Assembly (NCBI RefSeq): GCF_021026295.1
Contig: NZ_JAJNDA010000006.1
Span: 124,001 to 188,000, forward strand
Direction: 5' to 3'
Length of the DNA stretch: 64,000 nt
DNA from: Actinomycetospora soli
GTDB lineage: Bacteria; Actinomycetota; Actinomycetes; Mycobacteriales; Pseudonocardiaceae
In this document: piece after piece, positions 41,366-49,807 of the stretch
Position numbering within the stretch: the first letter of the stretch is position 1
How the letters are laid out: the number at the start of each line of letters is the position of its first letter
Program-made: the position numbers and the translations under genes
The notes under the pieces: generated by a model
Databases searched by the model: none
What the model was told of the DNA's origin: nothing
Seen by the model: only the letters and a program-made list of their open reading frames with translations

Positions 41366-41745
41366 TCAGCGCGCGGGTGGAGCCCGCTCGTCTTCGAGGA
41401 ACAGGTCGTAGGTGGTCATCCCCAACCGGACCACCCGACGGGACCAGCGGGCGAGCACCGGCACGGTCAGCTGTAGCTCGGCCGCGGGCACGCCGGCGAG
41501 CAGGGCCGTCAGCGCCTCGACGAGGGGCCGCCGACTGCGCGGAGTCCGCCGATCAGGTCGGTCGTGTTGGAGTCGCGGCGCACCGCGACCGACCGGTCCC
41601 GCGCTTGGACCGGGCGGCCGATGACAGCAGCGAGGTGGAGCGCCGCAGCCTGGTGCTCGTGCTCGACGAAGCCCGCGAGCTCGTCGGTAACACCTACCCG
41701 GAGGAGCCGGTAGAGTTCGCGTGTCGCTTGATCCCACGCGGCGCG
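41366..41745 (-). pseudogene. frameshifted gene remnant, family unknown
   Basis: Read on the minus strand, one frame gives a protein-like run from about 41736 (WDQATRELYRLLRVGVTDEL ... ARDRSVAVRRDSNTTDLIGG) and then turns into shadow near 41530, exactly where a second frame takes over with LVEALTALLAGVPAAELQL and ends YDLFLEDERAPPAR. One missing base (or two extra) near 41526-41535 joins them. Upstream of 41745 no frame looks coding, so the 5' end is lost or more scrambled. I do not recognise the protein. Confidence 0.55.
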
Positions 41746-42032
41746 AGGCGCGGGAGAAGAAGCGGGCCTCGTCGGGCGGCCGGGGAGAGTGCCTGTATGC
41801 CCGGCGGCGGTACCCGGCGGGGGACGGCTGCGCCGCGGCGCGGTGCGATCGGCCGATCGGGATATGCAGCCGGGCCGGCGGGGCGAGATGGTCCGGTCGA
41901 GGCGGCTGGAGCCGGCGCAGGGCCGGCCTCGAGGTCGACGGGCATCTACCACCAGCGGTGGTGCCATCCGACCCCCGACGGGCAGGGTCTGACGGGGCGC
42001 GGCGGCGGCGACACCACGCCCCGTCGAACGGA

Positions 42033-42749
42033 TCAGCCAGCCAGCTGGCGTGTGAGCGCCGCGACCGAGCAGTCGAGCACCTTGCCGCGCAGGGTCGCGT
42101 TGCAGCGGTCGGCGAGAACGGTGACGTCACCAGGGGTCACGATGCCGGTCTCCGCGAGCGCGACGACGCCCCCTGTCTCGGCCGCGATGACGGTGACCCC
42201 AGCGGATTCCGCCACGGTGGAACGGATCGTCGACCGGGCGATCTGCACGGTGCCACCCCTGTTGTCCCCATCCCGAGTCCCGGCTGCACGCACCATTACC
42301 CCGGCCGGCGCGTCGAGCGTGGTGCCGGCGACGGCGATGCGGTCGGCGGCGTCGTCGAGCTCCAGGAGGAGGCCTGAACCGGGGCCGGTCGCGGTGATCC
42401 TGGAGTCCGCGATCGAGATCGCGGACGGCGCCCCGGCGCCGCCACGGTCGTAGACGTTGAGCGTCTGCGTGGTCAGGGTGACCCGGGCGAGGCTCACGGA
42501 GGCGCTGCCGACGAGGTGCACGATGCACGGCACGTCGATGACGGCGGTCGTGTTCGCGTCCCGGAGAGCCGAGGCGATCTCGACGACGCCGGGGCCGCCG
42601 TTCGTCGCCGTGGCCCGGCAGGTCGCGGCTACCTTTGCGAGGTTCCACGGGACGCGGGGATCGCGCGCCGCGGCGGCCGTGCTCGAGAGGGCGAGGACAC
42701 CTCCGACGATCACGCATGCGCCGACGAGAGCAGCGACGAGCTTCTTCAC
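42033..42749 (-). CDS. secreted protein, possibly beta-helical, unknown function
   Basis: A 238-residue protein; GTG start overlapping the stop of the VWA-SGNH gene, with GGGAGG six bases upstream. A signal peptide (KKLVAALVGACVIVGGV) is cut near ALSSTAAAA. The mature part has regularly spaced short strands (ISIADSRITATG, IAVAGTTLDAPAG, VQIARSTIRSTV, VALAETGIVTPG, each about 20-25 residues apart), as in right-handed parallel beta-helix proteins. Cysteines occur near both ends. Cotranscribed with the upstream enzyme, so it may share its extracellular substrate. Confidence 0.6.
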   Translation of the reverse strand: MKKLVAALVGACVIVGGVLALSSTAAAARDPRVPWNLAKVAATCRATATNGGPGVVEIASALRDANTTAVIDVPCIVHLVGSASVSLARVTLTTQTLNVYDRGGAGAPSAISIADSRITATGPGSGLLLELDDAADRIAVAGTTLDAPAGVMVRAAGTRDGDNRGGTVQIARSTIRSTVAESAGVTVIAAETGGVVALAETGIVTPGDVTVLADRCNATLRGKVLDCSVAALTRQLAG

Positions 42750-44362
42750 TTGATGCCTCCCAGCACCGCGGCGGCCTGCGCCTGCGTGCCCTTACCGTTC
42801 GGATGCGGGTCGAACGCGGCTTGGATCTTCTTGTCGGTGAAGCTGACGTCCTTGAGCTGCCGGCTGGGCCAGTCGAAGTCGAACGAGACGCCCTTCGCGG
42901 CTCCGCCGAGCAGACCGCCCACCTCGCACTCGGAACCGAAGACGTACGAATCACCCGAGCCTGCGCCGTGGCCGACGAAGGCCGGAGCGAGGTCGACCGT
43001 CGTGAACCCGTGCGCGGTCGCCCGCTTCTCGAGCTGGGTGTTCATCGCACCAACGAGCGTTCCGGCGATGCCGTGGAGCAGGCTGCAGGACCGGTCCGGC
43101 TGGAACCGCAGCTGCCGCTTGTCGTTGATCGGGTTGTAGTACTTCGTGACGACGACCTTGGCGCCCTTGGCCTTCGCGGCGTCCAGCGCCGTGAACATCG
43201 CGTCCATGTCCTTCTGCAGCGCCGGTGCGGTTGCCTTCGCCTCGGCGGCTTTCGCGCAGTTCCCGGACTGACCCAGCGACGGTGTCGCGGACGGGTTGGG
43301 AAGTCCCCAGAACGTGGTGCGGACCTTGACCGTGACGCACGACGCCAGCCAGCCCTTGTAGTCGGAGAAGTTCATGTCGTTTATGCCGAGGTTGACCGTG
43401 ACGAGTTTCGTCGCGCGGCCGGCCGCGGTGAGTTGCGGGACCCACGGGCCCTTGTCGTTCTTCCCCCGGTTCAGGTCGGCGACGGCCTCATGGATCGTGT
43501 AGCCCCAGATGCCGACACGGTCGAGGTCGTCGACCGCGGAGCCACCCTGTGTCGCGACGAGCTGCGGGAACGGGGTCGCCGGCGGAGCGCCGACGCAGCC
43601 GAACGCAGACGTGGCCCGGTCCTCGGTGCACGTCGGCACGGAGAATCCGGTCGTCGTCGAGTCACCGATCGCCACGTACTCGTGCGTCGGAGATCCGGTG
43701 CCGAGGATCTGCCCCAGCGCCCCGGTCAGGCCGGGCGCGTCGGTCACGGAGAAGTACTGGCCGCCGGTGGTGCGGGCGATGCAGGCGAGCTCGCCCTCGG
43801 CGGTGTCGGGCGCGTTGAACCCGACCGTGTGGACCTTGAACCCGACCCCCTGCTGCTGGGCGATCTGGGCGGCCACCGGGCACGGATCGCCGCAGGTGCT
43901 CTGACCGTCGGAGATCAGGACAATCTGCTTCGGCCCCTTCACGGAAGCCAGGTCGGCGGCGGCCGCTTCAAGCGAGCCCGGAGTCGGTGTGCCCCCACCC
44001 GCCTGCAGCTGGTCGATGTCCCGGTGCAGCGCGGCCTTGTTGTCGGCTTTCAGCGGGGTGACAAGCGTGCCCGTGTCCCCGCATTCGCCGGCGAAGCTCC
44101 GCATGCCCGCGACCTGGCCGGGCGAGAGCGCGTCCACGGCGGTGGACAGCGCGGCCTTCGCGTCGTCGAGCCGCTGCCCGCCCATCGACCCGGAGGTGTC
44201 GACGACGAACAACGTCGTCGGGACTGCCGCGGCGGCGCGTGCATCACCACTGCCCGACAGAACCATCGGAATTGCTATCGCCGCCATCACGGCAGCAGCG
44301 ACCGACGCCGCGACGACGCGCTGTCGACCACTGAGCCGGAGGCGGTGCCGACCTGCGGCCAC
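42746..44362 (-). CDS. exported VWA domain fused to an SGNH/GDSL hydrolase
   Basis: A 538-residue protein. I choose the GTG at 44362 because AGGGGG stands five bases upstream and a signal/anchor segment (about 14-36) follows. Residues about 50-220 are a von Willebrand A domain with intact MIDAS: Asp55 in FVVDTSGSMGG, GGGTPTPGS near 122-130 and LISDG at 149-153. Residues about 228-538 are an SGNH hydrolase: YVAIGDSTTTGF (Ser235), LGINDMN (Asn328), FDPHPNGKG (Asp518, His520). It should hydrolyse an ester outside the cell, with the VWA part binding a ligand through a metal ion. The fusion is unusual. Confidence 0.83.
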   Translation of the reverse strand: MAAGRHRLRLSGRQRVVAASVAAAVMAAIAIPMVLSGSGDARAAAAVPTTLFVVDTSGSMGGQRLDDAKAALSTAVDALSPGQVAGMRSFAGECGDTGTLVTPLKADNKAALHRDIDQLQAGGGTPTPGSLEAAAADLASVKGPKQIVLISDGQSTCGDPCPVAAQIAQQQGVGFKVHTVGFNAPDTAEGELACIARTTGGQYFSVTDAPGLTGALGQILGTGSPTHEYVAIGDSTTTGFSVPTCTEDRATSAFGCVGAPPATPFPQLVATQGGSAVDDLDRVGIWGYTIHEAVADLNRGKNDKGPWVPQLTAAGRATKLVTVNLGINDMNFSDYKGWLASCVTVKVRTTFWGLPNPSATPSLGQSGNCAKAAEAKATAPALQKDMDAMFTALDAAKAKGAKVVVTKYYNPINDKRQLRFQPDRSCSLLHGIAGTLVGAMNTQLEKRATAHGFTTVDLAPAFVGHGAGSGDSYVFGSECEVGGLLGGAAKGVSFDFDWPSRQLKDVSFTDKKIQAAFDPHPNGKGTQAQAAAVLGGIK

Positions 44363-44943
44363 CGTTCCCCCTGTGAGTCTGGCGCGCCCATCGATGACCC
44401 CCGGCGCGCTCTGACCACATCTCGTCATCGTCAGCGGTACTATTACCCGGCAAACGGGTGACGGTGGCGGACCGCGACGAGCGGTCAGTGACAAAGGGTG
44501 AACGGAGCTGCTTGCGCCTACCACCGCACCCCGTGCGCGTTACCCGTCTACGTTCTCGCACTCGGAAGGCACCACAGCATCGCTGCACTCTCATCGTCGA
44601 ACGCGCTGAGAAAGGAGCGGCCGCGGCGACCTCAGTGTCGCCAAACCCGAAGGCTGCGCCCGCTGCCATCGCGTTCGCAGCCCGCTGATCCACATCGACG
44701 GGTTGCGGGTACGTCGCCGGAACTCCGCGAGACGCTCGGCCGCAGGCAGAATCGCGTCCGAGGCGGCGCGGGCCTTCAACGCCTCTGCTCGCGGATGTAA
44801 GCGGTACGGAGGCCGAGCGGCTCGCGTGCACTAGACAATCGTCGGAAGACCTGCCGCCCTCGACGTCGCGGATTGCGACGTCGAGGGCGCCCGGAGATGC
44901 TCCTGTCTCTCTGCCGGAACAGAGCGCCGTCGGGGGATACGGA
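44363..44943. other. gene-free region (581 bp)
   Basis: Holds the promoter region of the VWA-SGNH gene at its left end and the terminator hairpin 44856-44888 at its right end. In between (about 44500-44850) no frame has a ribosome site or recognisable motif; a short minus-strand frame around 44591-44779 (with ERLAEFRRRTRNPSMWI) may be a gene fossil, but I cannot support it. Confidence 0.5.
44856..44888. terminator. hairpin terminator downstream of the NlpC/P60 gene
   Basis: GCCCTCGACGTCGC and its exact complement form a 14-base stem with a 5-base loop (GGATT), 56 bases past the stop of the minus-strand NlpC/P60 gene. Confidence 0.78.
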
Positions 44944-45882
44944 TCAGCTCTCCACGCGGTAGAAGCCGGCGACGTCGTCGAAGTCGCTGAGCGACCCCAC
45001 CTGGACGTTCTGCCCGGTGTCCGGGGCGTGGACGATCCGGCCGTCGCCGAGGTAGATCGCGACGTGGTGCGTGTCGGTCGCTGACCCGAACAGCACCAGG
45101 TCACCCGGCTCCGGCGTCCCGACAGCCGTCGAGCGTGCCCGCTGGTCGTCGGTGTTCCCCGGCCCGAGGACGTCCCGGCCCGTCGCCAGGGCCACCGCGT
45201 AGCGGGTGAAGCCGGAGCAGTCGAGACCGAGGTCGGTCTCGGCCTTGCAGGGGCTCGGGCCCTCATAGCCGGTGCAGGTACCCGTCGTCGGGCCGGGCCG
45301 TCCGCCGTGGCCGCCGCCCCAGACGTAGGGCACCGGCCCGGACCGCCAGTCGGGCGCCTGGCCGGCCATGATCCGGCGGGCCGCCGCGACGATGCGGAGG
45401 CCCGAGTCCACTCCCCCGTCCGACGAGCCGGCCCGGTGGGCCACCGCCTTCTCGAGGGCCAGCTGGGTTCGCAGCCCGACGATGCCGCTGTCACGGATCG
45501 GCGGGTCCGCCTCGCGCTGGACCCGGCGGACCGCCTCCGTCGTCAGCCCCTCGAACCGACCGGTGATCGGGATGTCGACGCCCAGCGCGCGGAGCCGGCG
45601 CTGGAGGGCGGTGACGCACGGGCCGCGGTCACCGGGCCGCAACTGCGGGCAGTCGGCGAGCGGACCGTGCGCTCCCGCCAACGGGACGCGGTCGGCGGCG
45701 TTGCTGACGCGGCACACGTCCTCGACGCCACCGGCATCGGTGCACACCACCGCGTCGCCGCCCTCGGAGGGGCCACCGACGAGCGCGGGGATCGCGGTGG
45801 AGACGAGGACGAGCAGGAGGGCGGACATCGCCGCTCCACAGGCGATGCCGAGCATGAGCAGACGACGGACGAATGTGAACAC
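44944..45882 (-). CDS. NlpC/P60 peptidoglycan endopeptidase with peptidoglycan-binding domain
   Basis: A 312-residue exported enzyme; GTG start with GGAGG five bases upstream. A membrane segment (about 8-32) anchors or directs export. Residues about 78-135 form a PG-binding-1-like domain (RPGDRGPCVTALQRRLRALGVD), and the C-terminus is NlpC/P60 with Cys222 (GLDCSGFTRYA), His273 (THHVAIYLGDG) and His285 (RIVHAPDTG). It cleaves D-Glu-mDAP-type bonds in stem peptides. A cysteine-rich insertion (TGTCTGYEGPSPCKAE) before the catalytic Cys is unusual. Confidence 0.9.
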   Translation of the reverse strand: MFTFVRRLLMLGIACGAAMSALLLVLVSTAIPALVGGPSEGGDAVVCTDAGGVEDVCRVSNAADRVPLAGAHGPLADCPQLRPGDRGPCVTALQRRLRALGVDIPITGRFEGLTTEAVRRVQREADPPIRDSGIVGLRTQLALEKAVAHRAGSSDGGVDSGLRIVAAARRIMAGQAPDWRSGPVPYVWGGGHGGRPGPTTGTCTGYEGPSPCKAETDLGLDCSGFTRYAVALATGRDVLGPGNTDDQRARSTAVGTPEPGDLVLFGSATDTHHVAIYLGDGRIVHAPDTGQNVQVGSLSDFDDVAGFYRVES

Positions 45883-45990
45883 GGTTTCCTCCGGGCATGG
45901 CCGAGGACGCCCGCTGAGTCCGCGGGCGTGAGAGGGGTGGAAGAGAGCGGGGCGGCCGCACCCCGCCGAACGGGGTACGGCCGCGTCGGA

Positions 45991-46629
45991 TCAGCTCGGC
46001 GGGCCGTACCGCAGGCAGCTGAACATCATGATCAGGTCGGTACCGGGCACGGTGCGGGCGATCTCCGCGCCGTCGACCTTCTTGCCGACCTTGAGCAGCT
46101 TGTAGAGCTTGCGGATCTTCCCGAGCTTCAACAGGCCGTCGATCCCGGTGCCGTTCTCCTTCATGCAGGACATGAAGTCGTCCTCGCGGACGGTCGACCC
46201 CGGGACGATCGGCTGCACCTCCGCCACGCGGAGGTCCTGGGTCGTCGGGATGACGTCGTAGCAGGAGTCCTTGTAGGCGTCCGGCAGGCTCGGGATGAGC
46301 CGGTCACCGGTCTGGGGTCCGACGACCCCGTCGACCTCCAGCCCGTGGAGCTTCTGGAAGGTCTTGATCGCCTCGTAGGTCTCCTGGCCGTAGTCGCCGT
46401 CCGGCTTCGCCAGGAGCGCGCGCTGGACGCACTCGACGGCGAACCCGGAGTTCCCGACGAAGCCCGGGTAGCCGTTGAGCTCCAGGCTGGTGGAGTCCGG
46501 GCCGATGTACGGGACGTTCTCGGCAGCCGAGGCCGTCCCGGCCGTCGCCAGGCTCCCCAGGCTCACGGCGGCGGCGGCGCCACAGGCCACCGCTCCGCGC
46601 CGCCACCGGTGCTTGGTACTGGTGTTCAC
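45991..46629 (-). CDS. secreted peptidoglycan-binding protein
   Basis: A 212-residue protein; the GTG at 46629 is preferred over the one four codons upstream because AAGGGTGG lies eight bases before it. Signal peptide ends near GTASAAE. Residues about 45-105 are a PG-binding-1-like repeat: GFAVECVQRALLAKPDGDYGQETYEAIKTFQKLHGLEVDGVVGPQT (read in parts: AVECVQRALL, TYEAIKTFQKLHGLEVDG). The remaining 100 residues carry three cysteines and a basic helical stretch (LLKLGKIRKLYKLLKVGKK). No catalytic domain. It neighbours the NlpC/P60 gene and probably works at the same wall site. Confidence 0.75.
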   Translation of the reverse strand: MNTSTKHRWRRGAVACGAAAAVSLGSLATAGTASAAENVPYIGPDSTSLELNGYPGFVGNSGFAVECVQRALLAKPDGDYGQETYEAIKTFQKLHGLEVDGVVGPQTGDRLIPSLPDAYKDSCYDVIPTTQDLRVAEVQPIVPGSTVREDDFMSCMKENGTGIDGLLKLGKIRKLYKLLKVGKKVDGAEIARTVPGTDLIMMFSCLRYGPPS

Positions 46630-46681
46630 GACGGGTACCACCCTTCGGGAGGTGGGCCGCGGACCTGATGTCCGAGCCCGA

Positions 46682-46717
46682 CACCCGTCCCGACCGATCC
46701 CGTGGGACCGGCGGGTG
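46682..46717. terminator. imperfect hairpin after the TPR gene
   Basis: CACCCG and CGGGTG enclose a GATCCC/GGGACC-type inner stem with some mismatches, five bases past the stop of the minus-strand TPR gene at 46722. Confidence 0.45.
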
Positions 46718-46721
46718 GCGG

Positions 46722-48740
46722 TCAGGTGATGCGCCAGGCCCGGACCTCGTCGTTGCGCAGCGGACGGTGGTAGCCCTCCGCCTCGTCGAGCGCGGCTTCG
46801 AGCGCGACCGTGCCCCAGGGCGTCAGCAGGCGCGGCGGCACCCCGAGCACGGTCCGACGTGCGCCGTCGGCCACCGACAGCGCGCCGTCGAGCGGTGCGA
46901 GGTCGGCGTCGCGCCCCTCCGGGGTGTCCTCCTCCGACAGCAGGCTCCGGCCTGCCTCGGCGACCAGCGACTCGAAGGTCCCGGCCTCCTCGGTGTGCGG
47001 GATCGGTGCGCCGTTGCCGCGGGCGACCTCGATCAGCTCGGCGATCACCGCAGTGGCCCCACAGGCGGCGGCCGCACGGAACGCCACGCCGAACGCCGTC
47101 GCCACCGTCCGGCTCCAGCGTCGTCGACGGTCCGCGTCGTCGAGGGTGAAGCGGTAGGCGTCGAGGGCCAGCACCGCGGGGAGCACGGCGTCGAGGGCCT
47201 CGCGGTGCCGACCGAGCCGAGCGAGGACCGACGCGCGCTCCGTGGCGGCGAAGGCCGCCCGGGTCCCGGCCCCCGCCGCGAGACTTCGGGCCTCGACCGT
47301 GGCCAGCGCCTCGAGGAGAACCTGCGGCTCGCCGTCGTGCGAGGCGAGCGCGCCCCGCAGCAGGAGCCGGAGGACGTCCAGCCCGTCCCGGAACGTCGTC
47401 GGGAGGTCCAGGCCCGCGTCCACCAGGCGGTCGACGTCGGCGAGCCGTCGTCGCGCAACGTCGATCTCGCCGCGCCGGAGGCGGTGGACCGCGTCGACGA
47501 GGTCGACCATGGCGGCCCGGACAGGGCTACCGGCCACCAACGCCCGTTCTCGGGCTCCGCCAAGGAGCTCGATCGCCTCGTCGTACCGCCCGCCGTCGGC
47601 GGCAGAGATGGCCCCGGCGAGCAGGACCACCGCCTCGTGCTCGGGGTCGTCCGTGGTGACCGGGATCCTCTCGGCGAGGCCGCTGCCCCCGGCCACGAAG
47701 CCCACCACGCCCTGCAGCAGCCGGATACAGCGCTGGGCGTCGGCGGTGCGGCCGTGGCGCGTGTACCCGTCCAGCGCCCGCCGGAGGAACGGCTCGGCCT
47801 CGGCGGGCAGCGAGCGCAGCATGGCCGCGTTCCCGGCCGAGAAGTCGACCCAGGCGGGGGCCAGGTCGCGATCGGCGCCGACGAGCGTGGTGTCGGCCGC
47901 ATAGCGCCGGCGGGCCTCCTCGAAAGCGGCCACGCAGTCCGACCACGGGCGCCCGGCATCCGCGCCGAAGACGCCCACCGAGCACGCGAGTTCGGCCGCG
48001 GCCCGCTCGCACCCGTGGTCGGCCGCCAGGCTTCGCCCCTGCTCGGCGAGCCCGAGCGCGCGTGCTGAATCCCGGTCGGGCAGGGCACGCATCGTGCGCA
48101 GGGCGACGAGCGCACCGTTCCCGGCGCATTCGAGGGCCGGACCGCTCGCGCCGGCCTGCCGGAAGTGGTCCGCGGCCCGGCGCCACCACGCCAGGGCGCC
48201 CTCTGGGTCGTCACGTGCCTGGGCGACCGCGGCCGCCTGCGCGGCCGCCTCCCCGGCAGCACCCCAAGCCCCGGCCTCCTCCTGCCGGGCCACCGCCTCC
48301 GCACAGTGCGTCGCGGCCGCGGCGAGGTCGCCCTCCGCCCACGCACGGGCCGCGAGGACGCGGTCCCGGTCCGCCGCGACCAGCTCCGCCAGGCCCGGCT
48401 CCACCGCGACCGCCTCGTCGAGCAGGTCAAGTGCGAGGTCCCACCGCTCCGCCCCGGCCTCGACGTGGGCGAGCACGACCCGACCGCCGCCGTCGAGGAA
48501 CGCACCGGCGTCCGGCTCGAGCGAGGCGACGAACGAGGCCACGACGCCCCACACCGCCCGCACGACCTCGGGCTCGGTGGGCGCGAGGCTCTCCATGAGC
48601 TCGACGACGTGCCCGGCGAACTCGTCGTGATCGACCTCGTCGAGCAGGTCGAGGTCGTCGAAGGGGTCGTCAGGCCGGTGGCGGGCGTGGTCGAGGACGT
48701 CCTGCGCCGCGAGCGCCGACTCCGACGGCGCCGGGCTCAT
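46722..48740 (-). CDS. TPR-repeat protein of the CHAT operon
   Basis: A 672-residue protein, ATG overlapping the CHAT stop. Almost wholly helical, Ala/Leu/Arg-rich; paired helices of TPR spacing are clear at about 95-190 (RWDLALDLLDEAVAVEPGL, AWGAAGEAAAQAAAVAQARDDPEGAL in part), 255-330 and 340-480 (AVVLLAGAISAADGGRYDEAIELLGGA in part). No membrane segment, nucleotide-binding motif or protease motif. Last gene of the operon; it most likely presents a binding surface for the CHAT protein, as in CHAT-TPR pairs where both parts are in one chain. Confidence 0.72.
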   Translation of the reverse strand: MSPAPSESALAAQDVLDHARHRPDDPFDDLDLLDEVDHDEFAGHVVELMESLAPTEPEVVRAVWGVVASFVASLEPDAGAFLDGGGRVVLAHVEAGAERWDLALDLLDEAVAVEPGLAELVAADRDRVLAARAWAEGDLAAAATHCAEAVARQEEAGAWGAAGEAAAQAAAVAQARDDPEGALAWWRRAADHFRQAGASGPALECAGNGALVALRTMRALPDRDSARALGLAEQGRSLAADHGCERAAAELACSVGVFGADAGRPWSDCVAAFEEARRRYAADTTLVGADRDLAPAWVDFSAGNAAMLRSLPAEAEPFLRRALDGYTRHGRTADAQRCIRLLQGVVGFVAGGSGLAERIPVTTDDPEHEAVVLLAGAISAADGGRYDEAIELLGGARERALVAGSPVRAAMVDLVDAVHRLRRGEIDVARRRLADVDRLVDAGLDLPTTFRDGLDVLRLLLRGALASHDGEPQVLLEALATVEARSLAAGAGTRAAFAATERASVLARLGRHREALDAVLPAVLALDAYRFTLDDADRRRRWSRTVATAFGVAFRAAAACGATAVIAELIEVARGNGAPIPHTEEAGTFESLVAEAGRSLLSEEDTPEGRDADLAPLDGALSVADGARRTVLGVPPRLLTPWGTVALEAALDEAEGYHRPLRNDEVRAWRIT

Positions 48741-49807
48741 GGGGCCCCCTCGGGGGCGCGGTAGGTGACCAGGGCGCCCCACAGCAGGGGCGCATCCGCC
48801 CGGGCGCCGCCGGCGCGCCACGCCCGGAGCCGCTCCAGCTGCCAGGCGCGTACCGCCGCCACGGGATCGGGCGCGGCCAGGGCGGCGTCGACGGCGAGCC
48901 CCAGCCGGGTCGCCGGATCCTCGGCGCCGAGCGCGGGATCGACGGGCAGGGCCCACCGGGTCGCCACGACTAGCCGGGCCCCTGCGTGGACGGCGGCGAC
49001 CGGGAGGCCGGACTGCTCGACGTGGTGACCGTCGTCGCTGCCGCACGCCACCAGGCCCACCCGCGGCGGGCAGGGATACGTGGCGGGGTCGCCCAGCCAG
49101 CGGTGTGCAGTGAACACGTCGGGTCCGCCGTCGGGGCCGGTCAGCACGAGCCCGGCCGCCGCGGGCGCCTCCGGGGTGCCCCCGACGGCGTGGCCGAAGT
49201 AGAGGAGCCGGTCGGCCGGACCCGCCAGGCTCGCGGCCAGCTCGTCGGAGCCGAACGACCCGCCGGGCAGCGGCAGGACGTCCTCCTCCGGGCCGCAGCG
49301 GTCCCACCACCAGTCCGCGAGGTCGCTCTGGATGCGCCCGACTGAGCTCGGACCGGGATCGATGATCCGGACGGCGTGGCCGGTGCCCTCGACGACGGCC
49401 GAGGAATGCTCCGGGAACACCGTGGGTGGCAGCCCGCCGACGACCCGCGTTGACTCGAGCAGCCTGGTGTCGTCGTCCCGATCGACGACGAGGGTGTCCC
49501 AGGGCACCGTGGCCAGCCAGCCGCGTACCGCCAGCGTCACGGTGCTGTCCGGTCCGAGCCGCGCACGAAGCGCAGCCGGGATCAGCGCCGACCCGGCCCG
49601 CCGGACGAGATCGAGCTCGCGCCGCGGGTCGGACCACGGGCCGGTCCAGAGACCGCTCCCGCCGGCTCCCGGCACCGCCGCCAGGATCTCGTCGCGGAGT
49701 CCGCCCGTGCCGACCATCAGGCCCGCGTCGACCACTCCCTCCGGGGCGGACAGCGCCCAGACCACGTCGTCACCGACGGGTTCGAGGGCCAGCCAGGAGG
49801 CCGTCAC
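48737..49807 (-). CDS. stand-alone CHAT-domain protein
   Basis: A 356-residue protein, GTG overlapping the upstream stop (GTGA). The front 120 residues contain VTLAVRGWLATVPWDTLVV, the usual lead-in to CHAT domains (pWE.L). The caspase-like dyad is His206 in LLYFGHAVGG and Cys255 in VGLVACGSDDGHH; then SGLPVAAVHAGARLVVATRWALPVD (in part: AVHAGARLVVATRW) and the terminal LLWGALVTYR. All catalytic features are present although the Cys motif ACGSDD is not the common ACQS. The helical repeats found fused in other CHAT proteins are here in the next gene. Confidence 0.8.
   Translation of the reverse strand: MTASWLALEPVGDDVVWALSAPEGVVDAGLMVGTGGLRDEILAAVPGAGGSGLWTGPWSDPRRELDLVRRAGSALIPAALRARLGPDSTVTLAVRGWLATVPWDTLVVDRDDDTRLLESTRVVGGLPPTVFPEHSSAVVEGTGHAVRIIDPGPSSVGRIQSDLADWWWDRCGPEEDVLPLPGGSFGSDELAASLAGPADRLLYFGHAVGGTPEAPAAAGLVLTGPDGGPDVFTAHRWLGDPATYPCPPRVGLVACGSDDGHHVEQSGLPVAAVHAGARLVVATRWALPVDPALGAEDPATRLGLAVDAALAAPDPVAAVRAWQLERLRAWRAGGARADAPLLWGALVTYRAPEGAP

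Noticed and set aside
41353-42453. 366-codon plus-strand frame
   Set aside because: No recognisable motif, Arg/Gly-rich, and it overlaps a minus-strand gene with signal peptide and coupled start.
42635-44461. 608-codon plus-strand frame over the VWA-SGNH gene
   Set aside because: Antisense of a gene with intact active-site motifs; composition typical of a high-GC shadow frame.
46668-48068. 466-codon plus-strand frame over the TPR gene
   Set aside because: Shadow of the TPR gene, which has an overlapping start with its neighbour and consistent helical repeats.
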